64,000 nucleotides of DNA from Streptomyces antioxidans (GTDB taxonomy: Bacteria; Actinomycetota; Actinomycetes; Streptomycetales; Streptomycetaceae): positions 46,832-110,831 of the forward strand of contig NZ_LAKD02000013.1 of assembly GCF_000968685.2 (NCBI RefSeq). The letters run 5' to 3'. Below, piece by piece: positions 17,168 to 25,681 of the stretch; the stretch's first letter is position 1, and each line of letters opens with the position of its first letter. A program made the translations under genes and the position numbers. The notes beneath the pieces are model-generated. The model worked only from the letters and a program-made list of their open reading frames with translations, made no database searches and was not told where the DNA came from.

Positions 17168-17196
17168 CTAAAGTCTCACACCGATGTGAGAGTCAA
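17168..17196 (-). promoter_or_regulatory. MerR-type promoter/operator of the MFS gene
   Basis: On the minus strand TTGACT (17191-17196) and CTTTAG (17168-17173) are separated by 17 bp holding the dyad TCTCACA, four bases, TGTGAGA (17174-17191). A dyad inside the -35/-10 spacer is the hallmark of MerR-family activation. No merR gene is adjacent, so the regulator would act from elsewhere. Confidence 0.6.
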
Positions 17197-17298
17197 GGTG
17201 ACGAGGCGCAGCTCACGTCGCACCGGCCGGGGGCGGTGGGTGAAGTGAAGGCCAGGGCGGGGGAGTAGAGGGGGCCTTGAGCAGGCTGTGGTGCGTCG

Positions 17299-17460
17299 GT
17301 GTGCCGCGCCGCCGGTTTGGCCGCCAGGCACGGCGGCGGCGTGCTGACCTCGGTGGCCGAGGTCGCCGCGGCCGCCGACGTCGTCCTGCTGGCCACATGG
17401 TCCCGCCGGCAGCTGCCGAGTCTCGCCGACACCCGGGACGGCAAGCACTTCACCTCTCCT
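17299..17460 (+). pseudogene. NAD(P)-binding oxidoreductase fragment
   Basis: The frame reads LAARHGGGVLTSVAEVAAAA followed by DVVLLATWSR, the second and third strands of an NADP/F420-dependent oxidoreductase Rossmann fold. The GxGxxG segment that should precede it is missing and the frame loses similarity after about 50 residues. This is a short remnant filling the gap between the MFS and hydrolase genes. Confidence 0.35.
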
Positions 17461-17520
17461 GAGCCGTGCCGGACTTCGTGCTCTCGCCCGGGCAGCGCAC
17501 AGGCGGGACGTGGCTCCGGA

Positions 17521-18525
17521 CTACCCTCGGGCCACCGCGATCGAGCCCTGGAGCCGTTCCCCCGCCTCGAAGATCATGTACGGCACTCCGCCATCGGTGC
17601 CGAACGACGGCGACGCCGATCTGCCGTTCTCCGGCGGCCCGGAGCGGGAGTTGTAGAAGACGCCCAGATGGCGGCGGAGTGAGAAGTCCGCGCCCACCTC
17701 GGTGATCATGAGGTCCCCGCCGCTCTCCTTGTCCTTGTTGTAGACCACGTACGCCGAGCCGTCGCGCGTGAGCAGATGGGGGCCGCCGATGTTCACCGCG
17801 CCGACGTCCGAGTGGCGCACCAGCGGGGTCTGGTCGAAGGTCCAGGTCCGGCCGTCGGCTGACCAGCCCCAGCAGATGTCCCGGTGGTTGGTGGTGTTGT
17901 TGAGCATGAACAGCATCACATAGTGGGCCCCGCGCGACGGCAGGTCGTGCCGGAAGACCCTGGCGTACGACGTCTCGGTGGTGCCCGACGGCATCATCGA
18001 GGTGGACAGGACGGCCTTGTCGTAGGTGAAGTGGACCCCGTCCTTGGAGCGGGCGAGCCGTGTCGTGGTGTTCTCGCCGTGGAAGTACAGCCAGAACTCC
18101 TTGGTGTCCTCCTTCCACAGCACATGCGGCGAGGAGACATGGCTGACCGAGTAGTGCGGGGCCCAGTTGTTGGACACGATCGGGTTCGCCGGGTACTCCG
18201 TGAACGGGCCCTCCAGTGAGTTCCCGTGGGCGAGGCAGATGCCGCCGGGCGCGTCGTGCGGCGCGTAGTAGAGGTAGTAACGGCCCAGTGGCGACGCCAA
18301 CTTGTCGTAGACACCGCGCACGGTCGGGAAGATGATCTCGCCCGTCGGGTTGTACTTCAGCTGCGACGGCGTCAGCAGCGTCCGTACGTAGGTGTAGTCG
18401 GGAAAGCCTCCGGGCGCGGCCGACGCCGCTTGCGTCGAGAGGCCGCCGAGGGTGAGCGCGGCGCCGGTGACGGCGCTCGCGCGCAGGAACATACGACGAT
18501 CCGGGCCGGACTGCGGCTCTTGCAT
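17521..18525 (-). CDS. Tat-secreted five-bladed beta-propeller glycosidase-like protein
   Basis: 334 residues. A twin-arginine signal (RRMFLRASAVTGAALTLGGL at about 10-29, then an Ala-rich cleavage region ending AASAAPGG) directs folded export. The mature protein resembles GH43/GH32-type propellers: RYYLYYAPHDAPGGICLAHG, SLEGPFTEYPANPIV, SSPHVLWKEDTKEFWLYFHG, GGPHLLTRDGSAYVVY. Catalytic acids cannot be assigned with confidence. ATG at 18525 follows GGAG. It is last in a unidirectional run behind a permease, so it may release or trim an extracellular substrate that the permease imports. Confidence 0.75.
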   Translation of the reverse strand: MQEPQSGPDRRMFLRASAVTGAALTLGGLSTQAASAAPGGFPDYTYVRTLLTPSQLKYNPTGEIIFPTVRGVYDKLASPLGRYYLYYAPHDAPGGICLAHGNSLEGPFTEYPANPIVSNNWAPHYSVSHVSSPHVLWKEDTKEFWLYFHGENTTTRLARSKDGVHFTYDKAVLSTSMMPSGTTETSYARVFRHDLPSRGAHYVMLFMLNNTTNHRDICWGWSADGRTWTFDQTPLVRHSDVGAVNIGGPHLLTRDGSAYVVYNKDKESGGDLMITEVGADFSLRRHLGVFYNSRSGPPENGRSASPSFGTDGGVPYMIFEAGERLQGSIAVARG

Positions 18526-18552
18526 GATCGGCTCCTGAGGTCGGTTGCTGTT

Positions 18553-18624
18553 GGAGGGCTGGAGGGCTGGAGGGCTGGAGGGCTGGAGGGCTGGAGGGCT
18601 GGAGGGTTGGAGGGTTGGAGGGCT
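18553..18624. repeat. 8-bp tandem repeat, nine copies
   Basis: Six exact GGAGGGCT units (18553-18600), two GGAGGGTT, and one more GGAGGGCT. It lies between the permease stop and the hydrolase start in the same operon. On the coding (minus) strand the array is C/A-rich. Copy number is likely to vary between strains. Confidence 0.95.
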
Positions 18625-18655
18625 GGAGGCTGAGGGCTTGAGGGGCTGAGGGAGG

Positions 18656-19942
18656 TCACAGATAGGTCGTGGCGGTGACGCACAGACCCCCGAGCGCCAC
18701 GGCCCACACATACGGCAGCGTCCGCACCATCACCTGTTGCGGTGAGACGCCCGCGTACTGGGCGGCCCACACGGTCTGGGTGCTGGTCGGGTCGGCGACG
18801 CCGAAGACCTGGTTGTACGAGGTGGCCATGCCGAGGACGGCGGTGGCCGGGTAGATGCCGGTGGCGATGAGGACGCCCGCGATACCGGCGCCGAGGCCGA
18901 AGACATTGAGCGGGCCGCGGTACAGGCACAGCGGCACCAGCACCGTGAAGACCACGACGAACAGCACCGCGTTCTGCGGGCTGACCGCCTTGACGAGCGG
19001 TTCGAGGGCGTCGACCGCGCCGGGCAGTTTCACCGCCGCGAGCAGGATGCCGATCGCCACGAACAGCGTGATGGGGGGCGCCGCCACCTCGAATCCGCCG
19101 TACAGGGTGCGCAGCAGCCGTCGGTTCATCTCCCGCGGCCGTGTCGTCGTCACCAGTGCGTACACCACTCCCGCCAGCAGCGAGGGAATGATGGCCAGTT
19201 CGAAGCCGAGGGCCAGGACCAGCGGTACCACCGGCGTCAGCAGCGCGTACCACGGGGCGTCGCCGAGCAGCTGCCGCCGGCTGCGTGACGTCGGCCCGCC
19301 CGCAGGCGACCTGAGTGACCAGGTGTGCTCCACACCGCGCCGCCGCGACTCCACCAGGACGTAAGCGACGGCCGCCACCAGCGCGAACGGGAAGAGCTTC
19401 ACCATGAAGCCGCGCACGGTGTCCATGGGCAGTTCCAGCGCGGTGGAGAAGAACTGCCACACCGGCAGCTCGAACGGGACACCCACCGCGATGCCCATGA
19501 GGATGGTGCCTGCGGCCGTCACCTTGGGGATGCCCACCGCGATCATGGCCGGGATCCCGATGAGCCCGGCGAGCATCGCCGCGGGCGCGGACCCCGTCAC
19601 CGTGCCCACGAGGGCCGACACCGCGAGGACGCCGAGCGCCACGAACACCGGCCGGTCGCCACCGAATTCCACGATCTTGCGGACCAGGGTGGCCGCGATG
19701 CCGGTCTCCTCCAGGAGCTTGCCGAGCCACGAACCGAGCAGGATCGCGATCATCGTGGCCGCCAGCGCGGGCGCGCCCTCCTGGAGCACCGTGTCGAGCA
19801 CGCTGTTCTTTCCGGTCAGCGGCGCGCCCGCGGCGAACGCGATCGTCACGGCGAGCAGCACCAGCGCGAACGCGGTGGGCAGCCTGCGGGTGAGCATGGC
19901 GGCGACGCCCGCCGCCATGAGGAGCAGAATCACGACACCCAT
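18656..19942 (-). CDS. multi-TM permease of unknown substrate
   Basis: 428 residues with about 12 hydrophobic segments. LPTAFALVLLAVTIAFAAGA and TMIAILLGSWLGKLLEETGI resemble GntP/anion-permease-like transporters. The region SALVGTVTGSAPAAMLAGLI is a re-entrant-loop candidate. ATG at 19942 overlaps the end of the upstream gene by 13 bp, implying coupled translation; GTG at 19966 is an alternative. Being in line with hydantoinase/oxoprolinase-type and FAD-dependent genes, it probably imports their substrate, perhaps a cyclic amide or carboxylate (inference). Confidence 0.8.
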   Translation of the reverse strand: MGVVILLLMAAGVAAMLTRRLPTAFALVLLAVTIAFAAGAPLTGKNSVLDTVLQEGAPALAATMIAILLGSWLGKLLEETGIAATLVRKIVEFGGDRPVFVALGVLAVSALVGTVTGSAPAAMLAGLIGIPAMIAVGIPKVTAAGTILMGIAVGVPFELPVWQFFSTALELPMDTVRGFMVKLFPFALVAAVAYVLVESRRRGVEHTWSLRSPAGGPTSRSRRQLLGDAPWYALLTPVVPLVLALGFELAIIPSLLAGVVYALVTTTRPREMNRRLLRTLYGGFEVAAPPITLFVAIGILLAAVKLPGAVDALEPLVKAVSPQNAVLFVVVFTVLVPLCLYRGPLNVFGLGAGIAGVLIATGIYPATAVLGMATSYNQVFGVADPTSTQTVWAAQYAGVSPQQVMVRTLPYVWAVALGGLCVTATTYL

Positions 19943-20547
19943 CGATCCGTCTCGCTTTCGGAACACGCGGCGGCCAGCGCCTCGGTGAGCAGCAGGGGGC
20001 TACGGCCCAGGCCGCAGGCGGCGCGGGCGTAGGCGTGCGCGGCGAGCTCGTCGGCGCCCGCGACGTGCGCGTACAGGCGGCGCGGCCCGAGCCGCAGCGC
20101 GGTGTGGCCGAGCGCCCGCTTGAACTCGGCCCGGACATGCGCGTGGTGGAGCCAGGCGTGCGCCCGCTCGTGGGCGAGGGCGGCGGCCAGCACCGAGCCC
20201 GCGGGAAACCAGTGCCGCCAGCCGAGTTCGGCGACGAGTCGTTCGGCGCGGTCGACCGTGTCGACGTACACCTCGACCACCGGTGGCCGCGAGCGGTACC
20301 GGGCCAGCAGCCCGGCGGCGAGCCCGCCGTCCCGCTCGACCACCCGGACCGGTACCGGGCCGGGGCTCATCTGGCGTCCGAACTCCTCGGCCGCCTCGGC
20401 CCATCGGCGCAGCAATTGCGGATCCCGGCCCTCGTGCGTGGGCGTCCCCGCGAGCAGCCGCACGGCGAGGTCCAGATCGTGGTCGCGGCACACGTCGCGG
20501 TCGAGGCCGTGGTCGCGGCCCGGGCCGGGGCCGTGGTCGCCACTCAT
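19930..20547 (-). CDS. small HExxH-containing protein of unknown function
   Basis: 205 residues. No family is recognised, but AAALAHERAHAWLHHA near residues 125-140 contains HERAH, an HExxH zinc-peptidase-like signature. ADELAAHAYARAACGLG about 30 residues later offers a possible third ligand. It overlaps the hydantoinase-like gene upstream (ATGA) and the permease downstream (13 bp), so it belongs to the same translational unit. The N-terminus is His/Asp-rich. It could be a metallopeptidase or only a structural metal protein. Not a known subunit of hydantoinases as far as I can tell. Confidence 0.7.
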   Translation of the reverse strand: MSGDHGPGPGRDHGLDRDVCRDHDLDLAVRLLAGTPTHEGRDPQLLRRWAEAAEEFGRQMSPGPVPVRVVERDGGLAAGLLARYRSRPPVVEVYVDTVDRAERLVAELGWRHWFPAGSVLAAALAHERAHAWLHHAHVRAEFKRALGHTALRLGPRRLYAHVAGADELAAHAYARAACGLGRSPLLLTEALAAACSESETDRWVS

Positions 20548-22676
20548 GCGCGGGACTCCACGACCGCCACCACCGGCTCCTCGGCCGCCCGCGTACGCAA
20601 CTCGCTGCGGGCCAGCGCGAGCAGCGCTTCCGGTTCGAGCACCCCGGACAGATCCGCGATCCGGCCGCCCACCAGCAGACGCACCGCGGGCGCCCGCACC
20701 CCGCCGTCGCCGTACGAAGTGGTCTCCCGCACCAGCGAGGCGAGCACCTCGCCGGACGCGCCCACCGTCGTCGTCCGCACCCGGGCGTCGGACACCCCGA
20801 GCCGCACCACCCCGTCCGCGTCCACGACCCGCACCGGCTGCCGCCCCGCCCGCAGCCGGCGCCGCACGTCCGTGCCGTACACCGTGTACGCGTCGGTACC
20901 GGCCAGGATCCGCACCCGGGTCTCCCGCGCCCTGAGGCTGACGGCGGCGGCCCGCAGCCGCTCGGCGTCATCGGCGCGGTGCGCCCGGTCCCGTGTGCGC
21001 AGCTCGGTCGCGCCGGTGGCGACGGCCCGTACGGTGCTGGTCTGCGGGTCGACCGTCACCTCGACCTCCACCCCGTCGGCCGCGGCGCCCTGCGCGACGA
21101 CCGCCCGCTCGGCCTCGGCGCGCACGGCGAGGATGTGCTCCTGGGTGGCGCCGGGGATGATCCGCTCGACCTGTTCGCGGACCAGCGCGAGCGCCACCCC
21201 GATCGGGCTGATGACCTCGTGGTGGCGGGCGACGCGCCCTTCCAGACCGGTGGCCCGGGCCAGATGCGGGGTCACGGCCGCGGCTCCGCCGCCCCCGCCC
21301 ACCAGGACGGCGGTCTCCCGGCCGAGCCGGTAGTCGCGGATCATGGTGTCCACGACCGCCCGTACCGACGCCGTCCCCGCGTCCAGCACGGCCCGCGCCG
21401 CGCCCGCCACGTCCGTGCCGAGCAGGGCGGCGAGCGGGGCGAGCGCCGCCCGCGCCACCTCCGGGCCGCAGCGTGCGAAGTCGCCCTCGGGGACCCGGCC
21501 GAGCGCGTTCGCCGCACACGTCATCGTCACCGCGAACCGGCCGCCCGCCGCGTCCAGCACCACATGGTCGTCGGGGTCGCCGTCCATCGGCCGTACCGTG
21601 GTGACCTTCGCGTCCCGCAGCTCCTCGAGCGAGGCGAAGCAGGCGTAGGGAAGCCCGGCGATGTGCGCGCTGCGCGGGCCGACGCCCGTGACCTTCCCTC
21701 CGGAGACCCGCACCATCGATCCGCCGCCGACCCCGACGGTGCGCACATCCAGGGCGTTGAGGTACGACGGTCTGCCGAGGATGGTCGCGTGCCGCACCGC
21801 CACCTTGCCGCGTCGCACCACACTGATGTCCGTGGACGTGCCACCCGTCTCCAGGAACACCCCCTCGCTGATCCGCTCCCGCATCAGCGCCCCGGCCACA
21901 CCCGCCGCCGGTCCCGAGAGGACCGTCAGCAGCGGACGGCGCCGCATCTCGTCCAGCGACATGACACCGCCGTCGCACCGCATCACCATCAGTGGCGCGG
22001 TGACCCCGGCCTTGGTGATGGCGGAGTCGACGAGATCGGCCGTGGCCAGCATGCGCGGCAGGATCGCCGCGTTGACCACGGCGGTGCGGGTCCGCTTGTG
22101 CAGTCCGTACAGCGATGTGATCTCGTGTGCCGCCGCGACCGGCAGCCCCGTGGACCGCGCCACGTCGAGCACGGCCCGCTCCCCTTCGGGCCGGTCCACC
22201 CCGAACGGTTCGGTGGCGACGATGACGCGGGCGCCCTCCTCCTGTACGCGGTTCACGGCGGCCCGCACCGCATCGCCGTCGAAGGGGTCCGCCACATGCG
22301 CGTACACCAGCGGAAGCCGCTTGCCCGGGGCGACTTCCAGCTTCCCGAACGCGGCGAGGCGCCGGGTGAACACGGCACCCGCCCCCGTGCCGATCCCGAT
22401 GAGCCCGACCTTCGCTACATCGCCCTCCAGGAGCGCGTTCGTGGCCTGGGTCGTGCCGTGCGCCAGGAACGTGACATCGGCCGGGGTGCGCCCGGACCGT
22501 TCGAGGAGACGCCCGAGCGCCTGGACGATGCCGTGGGCGACGCCGTCCTCGTGGTGGTGGCTGGTGGGCACTTTCACCTGGCCCACCAGGTCGAGCGTCG
22601 TGGCATCGACGGCCACGGCGTCCGTGAACGTGCCGCCCACGTCGATACCGACGCGGACGCGGCGGTCAGGGGACAT
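20544..22676 (-). CDS. hydantoinase/oxoprolinase-family protein (HyuA-like)
   Basis: 710 residues, an ASKHA-fold ATPase. RVGIDVGGTFTDAVAVD at about 7-23 is the phosphate-binding motif, FLAHGTTQATNALLEGDVAK follows, and the hydantoinase A core includes FLETGGTSTDISVVRRGKVA and TVGVGGGSMVRVSGGKV. The family uses ATP to open hydantoins, 5-oxoproline or to carboxylate ketones. No HyuB partner is visible, which is unusual. The C-terminal 200 residues are a divergent extension. ATG at 22676 has AAGGAGG upstream. It is followed by overlapping HExxH and permease genes and preceded by an FAD oxidoreductase. Confidence 0.88.
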   Translation of the reverse strand: MSPDRRVRVGIDVGGTFTDAVAVDATTLDLVGQVKVPTSHHHEDGVAHGIVQALGRLLERSGRTPADVTFLAHGTTQATNALLEGDVAKVGLIGIGTGAGAVFTRRLAAFGKLEVAPGKRLPLVYAHVADPFDGDAVRAAVNRVQEEGARVIVATEPFGVDRPEGERAVLDVARSTGLPVAAAHEITSLYGLHKRTRTAVVNAAILPRMLATADLVDSAITKAGVTAPLMVMRCDGGVMSLDEMRRRPLLTVLSGPAAGVAGALMRERISEGVFLETGGTSTDISVVRRGKVAVRHATILGRPSYLNALDVRTVGVGGGSMVRVSGGKVTGVGPRSAHIAGLPYACFASLEELRDAKVTTVRPMDGDPDDHVVLDAAGGRFAVTMTCAANALGRVPEGDFARCGPEVARAALAPLAALLGTDVAGAARAVLDAGTASVRAVVDTMIRDYRLGRETAVLVGGGGGAAAVTPHLARATGLEGRVARHHEVISPIGVALALVREQVERIIPGATQEHILAVRAEAERAVVAQGAAADGVEVEVTVDPQTSTVRAVATGATELRTRDRAHRADDAERLRAAAVSLRARETRVRILAGTDAYTVYGTDVRRRLRAGRQPVRVVDADGVVRLGVSDARVRTTTVGASGEVLASLVRETTSYGDGGVRAPAVRLLVGGRIADLSGVLEPEALLALARSELRTRAAEEPVVAVVESRA

Positions 22677-22729
22677 GTCAGGCACCTCCTTGTGCGTTGA
22701 CGTGCGGACGTTGCCGAAGAGGGGACCGG

Positions 22730-22800
22730 CCGAAGGGGGCCGGTCGACGGGGGTGGGTCGAAGGGGGTGGGTCGAAGGGGGACAGGTTGAAGGGGGACCG
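22730..22800. repeat. imperfect tandem repeat, GGGTCGAAGGGG-type units
   Basis: GTCGA(A/C)GGGGGTGG units of about 14 bp recur three times around 22743-22785. Related GAAGGGGG copies lie at 22732 and 22788. The array fills the gap between the FAD oxidoreductase stop and the hydantoinase-like gene. It resembles in position, though not in sequence, the 8-bp array further down the same operon. Confidence 0.8.
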
Positions 22801-22801
22801 C

Positions 22802-24400
22802 TCAGTAGCCGCGGACGTCGGGCCAGCTCCTTTGCACGCCCGCCCGGTCCAGCAGCCGCGCGAACTCCTCGAACCGCTTGTCGTCCGACTGCACCTGGTG
22901 CGGCTCCACGTCCTCGGCCAGGCAGTGCGCGGCGAGCGCGCCCGCGACCTCGCCGACGTTCCATTCGACCGGATGCAGGCGGTAGCAGCCGTTGGTGATG
23001 TGCGTCGTGCCGATGTTCTTGCCGGCGGGCAGCAGGTTCCGGACCCGGCGCGGGACCATCGCGCCCAGCGGGATCTCGAACGGCACCGAGCCGATGTCGA
23101 TGTAGCTGTCGCCGCCGGTCGAGGGGTGCAGATCGATGCGGTAGCACCCCACGCCGACCGAGTCCCGGTGGTGCTTGGTGCCGTACGGGCCCACGACGTC
23201 GATGGCGACGTCCTGCTCGACGACGGTCGTCACCGCCTTGACGCGCCGCGACTCGCGCACGTAAGGCCCCTTGGCGAGTCCGTCCGCCGTGCCCGTCACA
23301 TCGGGGCGGATGCGCAGCCCGGGGAACCCGGTGCCGCCGTCCGCGCGCGGCGCCTCGGTCTGCAGCCAGTACAGGACGGACAGCGACAACTGCCGTGCCT
23401 CGCGCAGCGCTTCGGCCTCCTGGCCGATGAAGGGCTTCAGCCAGTAGTCGTTCAGGGGCCAGTTGACCAGCGTGATGTCCGAGCCGAAGGCCCCGGGCCG
23501 GTGCAGCTTGCGGGCCAGGATCCGGCGGAAACCCCACAGCTCCTTGTCCCCGGCGTCCGCGCTCTGGTCCGCGCTGACATCCAGCGGATCCAGCGCGGGG
23601 TTGGGCACGAACGTGCGCGGTACGGGTTCCAGGGTGCGCGGGTCGGGGGCCTCGAACCCGAGCAGCGGGCCCGGCCAGAAGTCGGGGCGGTAGGCGCGCC
23701 AGAAGTCGTACGTCCCGGGCCGGTCGATGGTGTGGTCCTCGCCCTCGTGGTGGGAGAGCGCGAAGCACACCGTGATGCCCTGCTGGTTGCCGGGCTGGGC
23801 GTGGGCGGGGGCGTGCGGCTCCCCGAACTCGTCCTGCGACTCGGCCCCGCTCGCGTGCTCCACACCGGCCAGCGCGAGCAGCTCACCGGTCTCGGTGGCG
23901 TCGATGACGTAGCGGGCGGGGACGGTGCGCAGGGTGCCGCCGCGCAGGTCGCGTACCGTGACGGCCGTGATGGCATCGTTGTCGTGCTCGGCGGAGACGG
24001 CCCGGTGCTCGGTCAGGACGGTCAGCAGCCCGGAGGCCCGGTGGGGCGCGAGCATCGCCTCCAGCACGGCGAGGGCGACACGTGGCTCGTGGCACAGTTT
24101 GCTGACGCGCCCGGCGCCCGGGTTGAGTTCCGTGAGCCCGAGCGCTTCGCCCCGCAGCGGATACCACTGCCGGTAGTAGGCCCGGATGCCCTCGCGCAGG
24201 GCCCGGTACGCCGCCGTCGTGCCGAACCGCTCCACCCACGGGTGCTCGTCCGGCGGCACGGCCTGCGCCGTCAACTGCCCGCCGATCCAGTCGGTCTCCT
24301 CGGTCAGCACCACGCGCCGGCCCGCGCGGCAGGCGGCGAGCGCGGCGGCGACGCCACCGAGGCCGCCACCGACGATCAGGATGTCTGGCTGGGGTATCAC
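22802..24400 (-). CDS. FAD-dependent oxidoreductase (FAD_oxidored family)
   Basis: 532 residues. The N-terminal dinucleotide motif is DILIVGGGLGGVAAALAACR (about 6-25), followed by GRRVVLTEETDWIGGQLTAQ, typical of the PF12831-type family found in sugar and uronate catabolic operons. A C-terminal GKNIGTTHITNGCYRLHPVE segment closes the FAD site. GTG at 24400 preceded by GAGGAG gives the start VIPQPDIL. It is first of the structural genes behind the LacI regulator. Substrate unknown; oxidation of a cyclic or sugar-derived intermediate before hydantoinase-like processing is an inference. Confidence 0.85.
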   Translation of the reverse strand: MIPQPDILIVGGGLGGVAAALAACRAGRRVVLTEETDWIGGQLTAQAVPPDEHPWVERFGTTAAYRALREGIRAYYRQWYPLRGEALGLTELNPGAGRVSKLCHEPRVALAVLEAMLAPHRASGLLTVLTEHRAVSAEHDNDAITAVTVRDLRGGTLRTVPARYVIDATETGELLALAGVEHASGAESQDEFGEPHAPAHAQPGNQQGITVCFALSHHEGEDHTIDRPGTYDFWRAYRPDFWPGPLLGFEAPDPRTLEPVPRTFVPNPALDPLDVSADQSADAGDKELWGFRRILARKLHRPGAFGSDITLVNWPLNDYWLKPFIGQEAEALREARQLSLSVLYWLQTEAPRADGGTGFPGLRIRPDVTGTADGLAKGPYVRESRRVKAVTTVVEQDVAIDVVGPYGTKHHRDSVGVGCYRIDLHPSTGGDSYIDIGSVPFEIPLGAMVPRRVRNLLPAGKNIGTTHITNGCYRLHPVEWNVGEVAGALAAHCLAEDVEPHQVQSDDKRFEEFARLLDRAGVQRSWPDVRGY

Positions 24401-24464
24401 CGTGCTCCTCGTGGTCGTGAGTGAACGTGGTTCCGTGGCACCGCGGTCGTCCCGGCGCCGGCCG

Positions 24465-25610
24465 CTACCGTGGTGGGGCGGGCGGGCCCGCCGTCTCACC
24501 CGCGCGGAACTCGCAGGCCACCAACGGCTCGTGTGCCTCCTCGCCGGCCACCAGCGCGGCGAGCAGCCGGACGGCCGCGGCGCCCAGCCGGTGCCGGGGG
24601 ATGTCAAACCCCATCGGCACGGGCCGGGCGGCGAGGTCGGCGGGCGGGCTTCCGAGCAGCCCCAGCGAGACATCGCCGGGGCAGCTGAGCCCGGCCTCCC
24701 GGACGGCGGCGTTCAAGGCCCGCCACGCCGCCCCGGTGTCGGTCTCCTCGGCCACGAACGCGGTCACCCCGTCCGCGGCCAGGGCCCCCACCCGCCGCGC
24801 GGTCAGCTCACGGGCCGGATCGGCGCAGCGCAGCACCGCGCCGGGGCCGCCCGCGATGCCCGCCGCCGCCAGGCCGTCCAGGAAGCCCCGCTGGCGGTCC
24901 GTGGACGCGGGAGCGTCGTCGTCCTCCCGGACCAGCACGATCCGCCGGTGCCCCAACTCGGCGAGGTGGTCGACGACTTCACGGCTGGCGTTGACATAGT
25001 CGGCGCCGACCCAGGCCAGCCCTTCCAGCTCCTCGCGGCGGCCCAGGTGGACCACCGGGAACCCGTCGGCGACCAGCCGCTTCAGTTCGGCCCGCGGTAC
25101 GTGGCGGCCGAGGAAGAGGCACCCGTCGGCCAGCCGGACCCGGCTCAGCGCGTCCGGTCCCGCGGCGCCCGCGCCACCGGGGCTCGACCCCGTGAACAGC
25201 ACCAGGTCGTAGCCCCGGGCGGCCGCCTCCTGCTCCACGCCGACCAGGAACGGGTAGTACGAATGCTGTACGTCGGTCGGGAAGGTGGCGGTGAAGCTGA
25301 AGACCCCCAGCAGGTTGTTGCTGGCCGCCGCCAGCCGCCGCGCCGCCGGGTCCGGCACGTAGCCGAGGCTGCGGGCCGCGTCCAGGACGCGCCGCCGGGT
25401 CTCCTCGGAGATCGCGGCGGCCCTGCCGTCGCCGCGCGCCGACAGGACCAGTGACACCGTCGCCTGTGACACTCCGGCGAGCCCGGCCACCTCGGCCTGC
25501 CGCGGCCGTGAGGTACGGCTCGCGGGCCCCGGACTCCGTCCCGGTTTCGCCCGCTTCTTCGGCTGATCCACCCCTGATGTCCCCTCGTCCACCGGTTGGT
25601 TAATGCGCAT
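24465..25610 (-). CDS. LacI-family transcriptional regulator
   Basis: 381 residues with an N-terminal extension. The HTH is EVAGLAGVSQATVSLVLSAR (about 40-59), the hinge includes ETRRRVLDAARSLGYVPDPA, and a periplasmic-binding-like effector domain follows. ATG at 25610 lies inside a 31-bp perfect palindrome at 25598-25628. GTG codons shortly downstream (VDEGTSG, VDQPKK) are alternative starts that would place the operator in the leader. Autoregulation and control of the downstream catabolic genes are expected; the effector is probably a sugar-like ligand. Confidence 0.92.
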   Translation of the reverse strand: MRINQPVDEGTSGVDQPKKRAKPGRSPGPASRTSRPRQAEVAGLAGVSQATVSLVLSARGDGRAAAISEETRRRVLDAARSLGYVPDPAARRLAAASNNLLGVFSFTATFPTDVQHSYYPFLVGVEQEAAARGYDLVLFTGSSPGGAGAAGPDALSRVRLADGCLFLGRHVPRAELKRLVADGFPVVHLGRREELEGLAWVGADYVNASREVVDHLAELGHRRIVLVREDDDAPASTDRQRGFLDGLAAAGIAGGPGAVLRCADPARELTARRVGALAADGVTAFVAEETDTGAAWRALNAAVREAGLSCPGDVSLGLLGSPPADLAARPVPMGFDIPRHRLGAAAVRLLAALVAGEEAHEPLVACEFRAGETAGPPAPPR

Positions 25611-25628
25611 TAGTAATGCGCATTAACC
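25598..25628. promoter_or_regulatory. 31-bp perfect palindrome, LacI-family operator
   Basis: GGTTAATGCGCATTA, one central G, TAATGCGCATTAACC. Each arm itself contains the palindrome TAATGCGCATTA, so the element is effectively two operators back to back. It covers the first codons of the lacI-type frame beginning at 25610. Confidence 0.8.
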
Positions 25629-25681
25629 ACCCTGCGGGCCCCTGGACCCACCGTCAAGAGCCGGGACGGAACCCGCGTGAA

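Noticed and set aside
20283..24424. Several long plus-strand frames opposite the hydantoinase-like and FAD oxidoreductase genes
   Set aside because: They are antisense shadows in high-GC sequence; the minus-strand proteins have intact family motifs.
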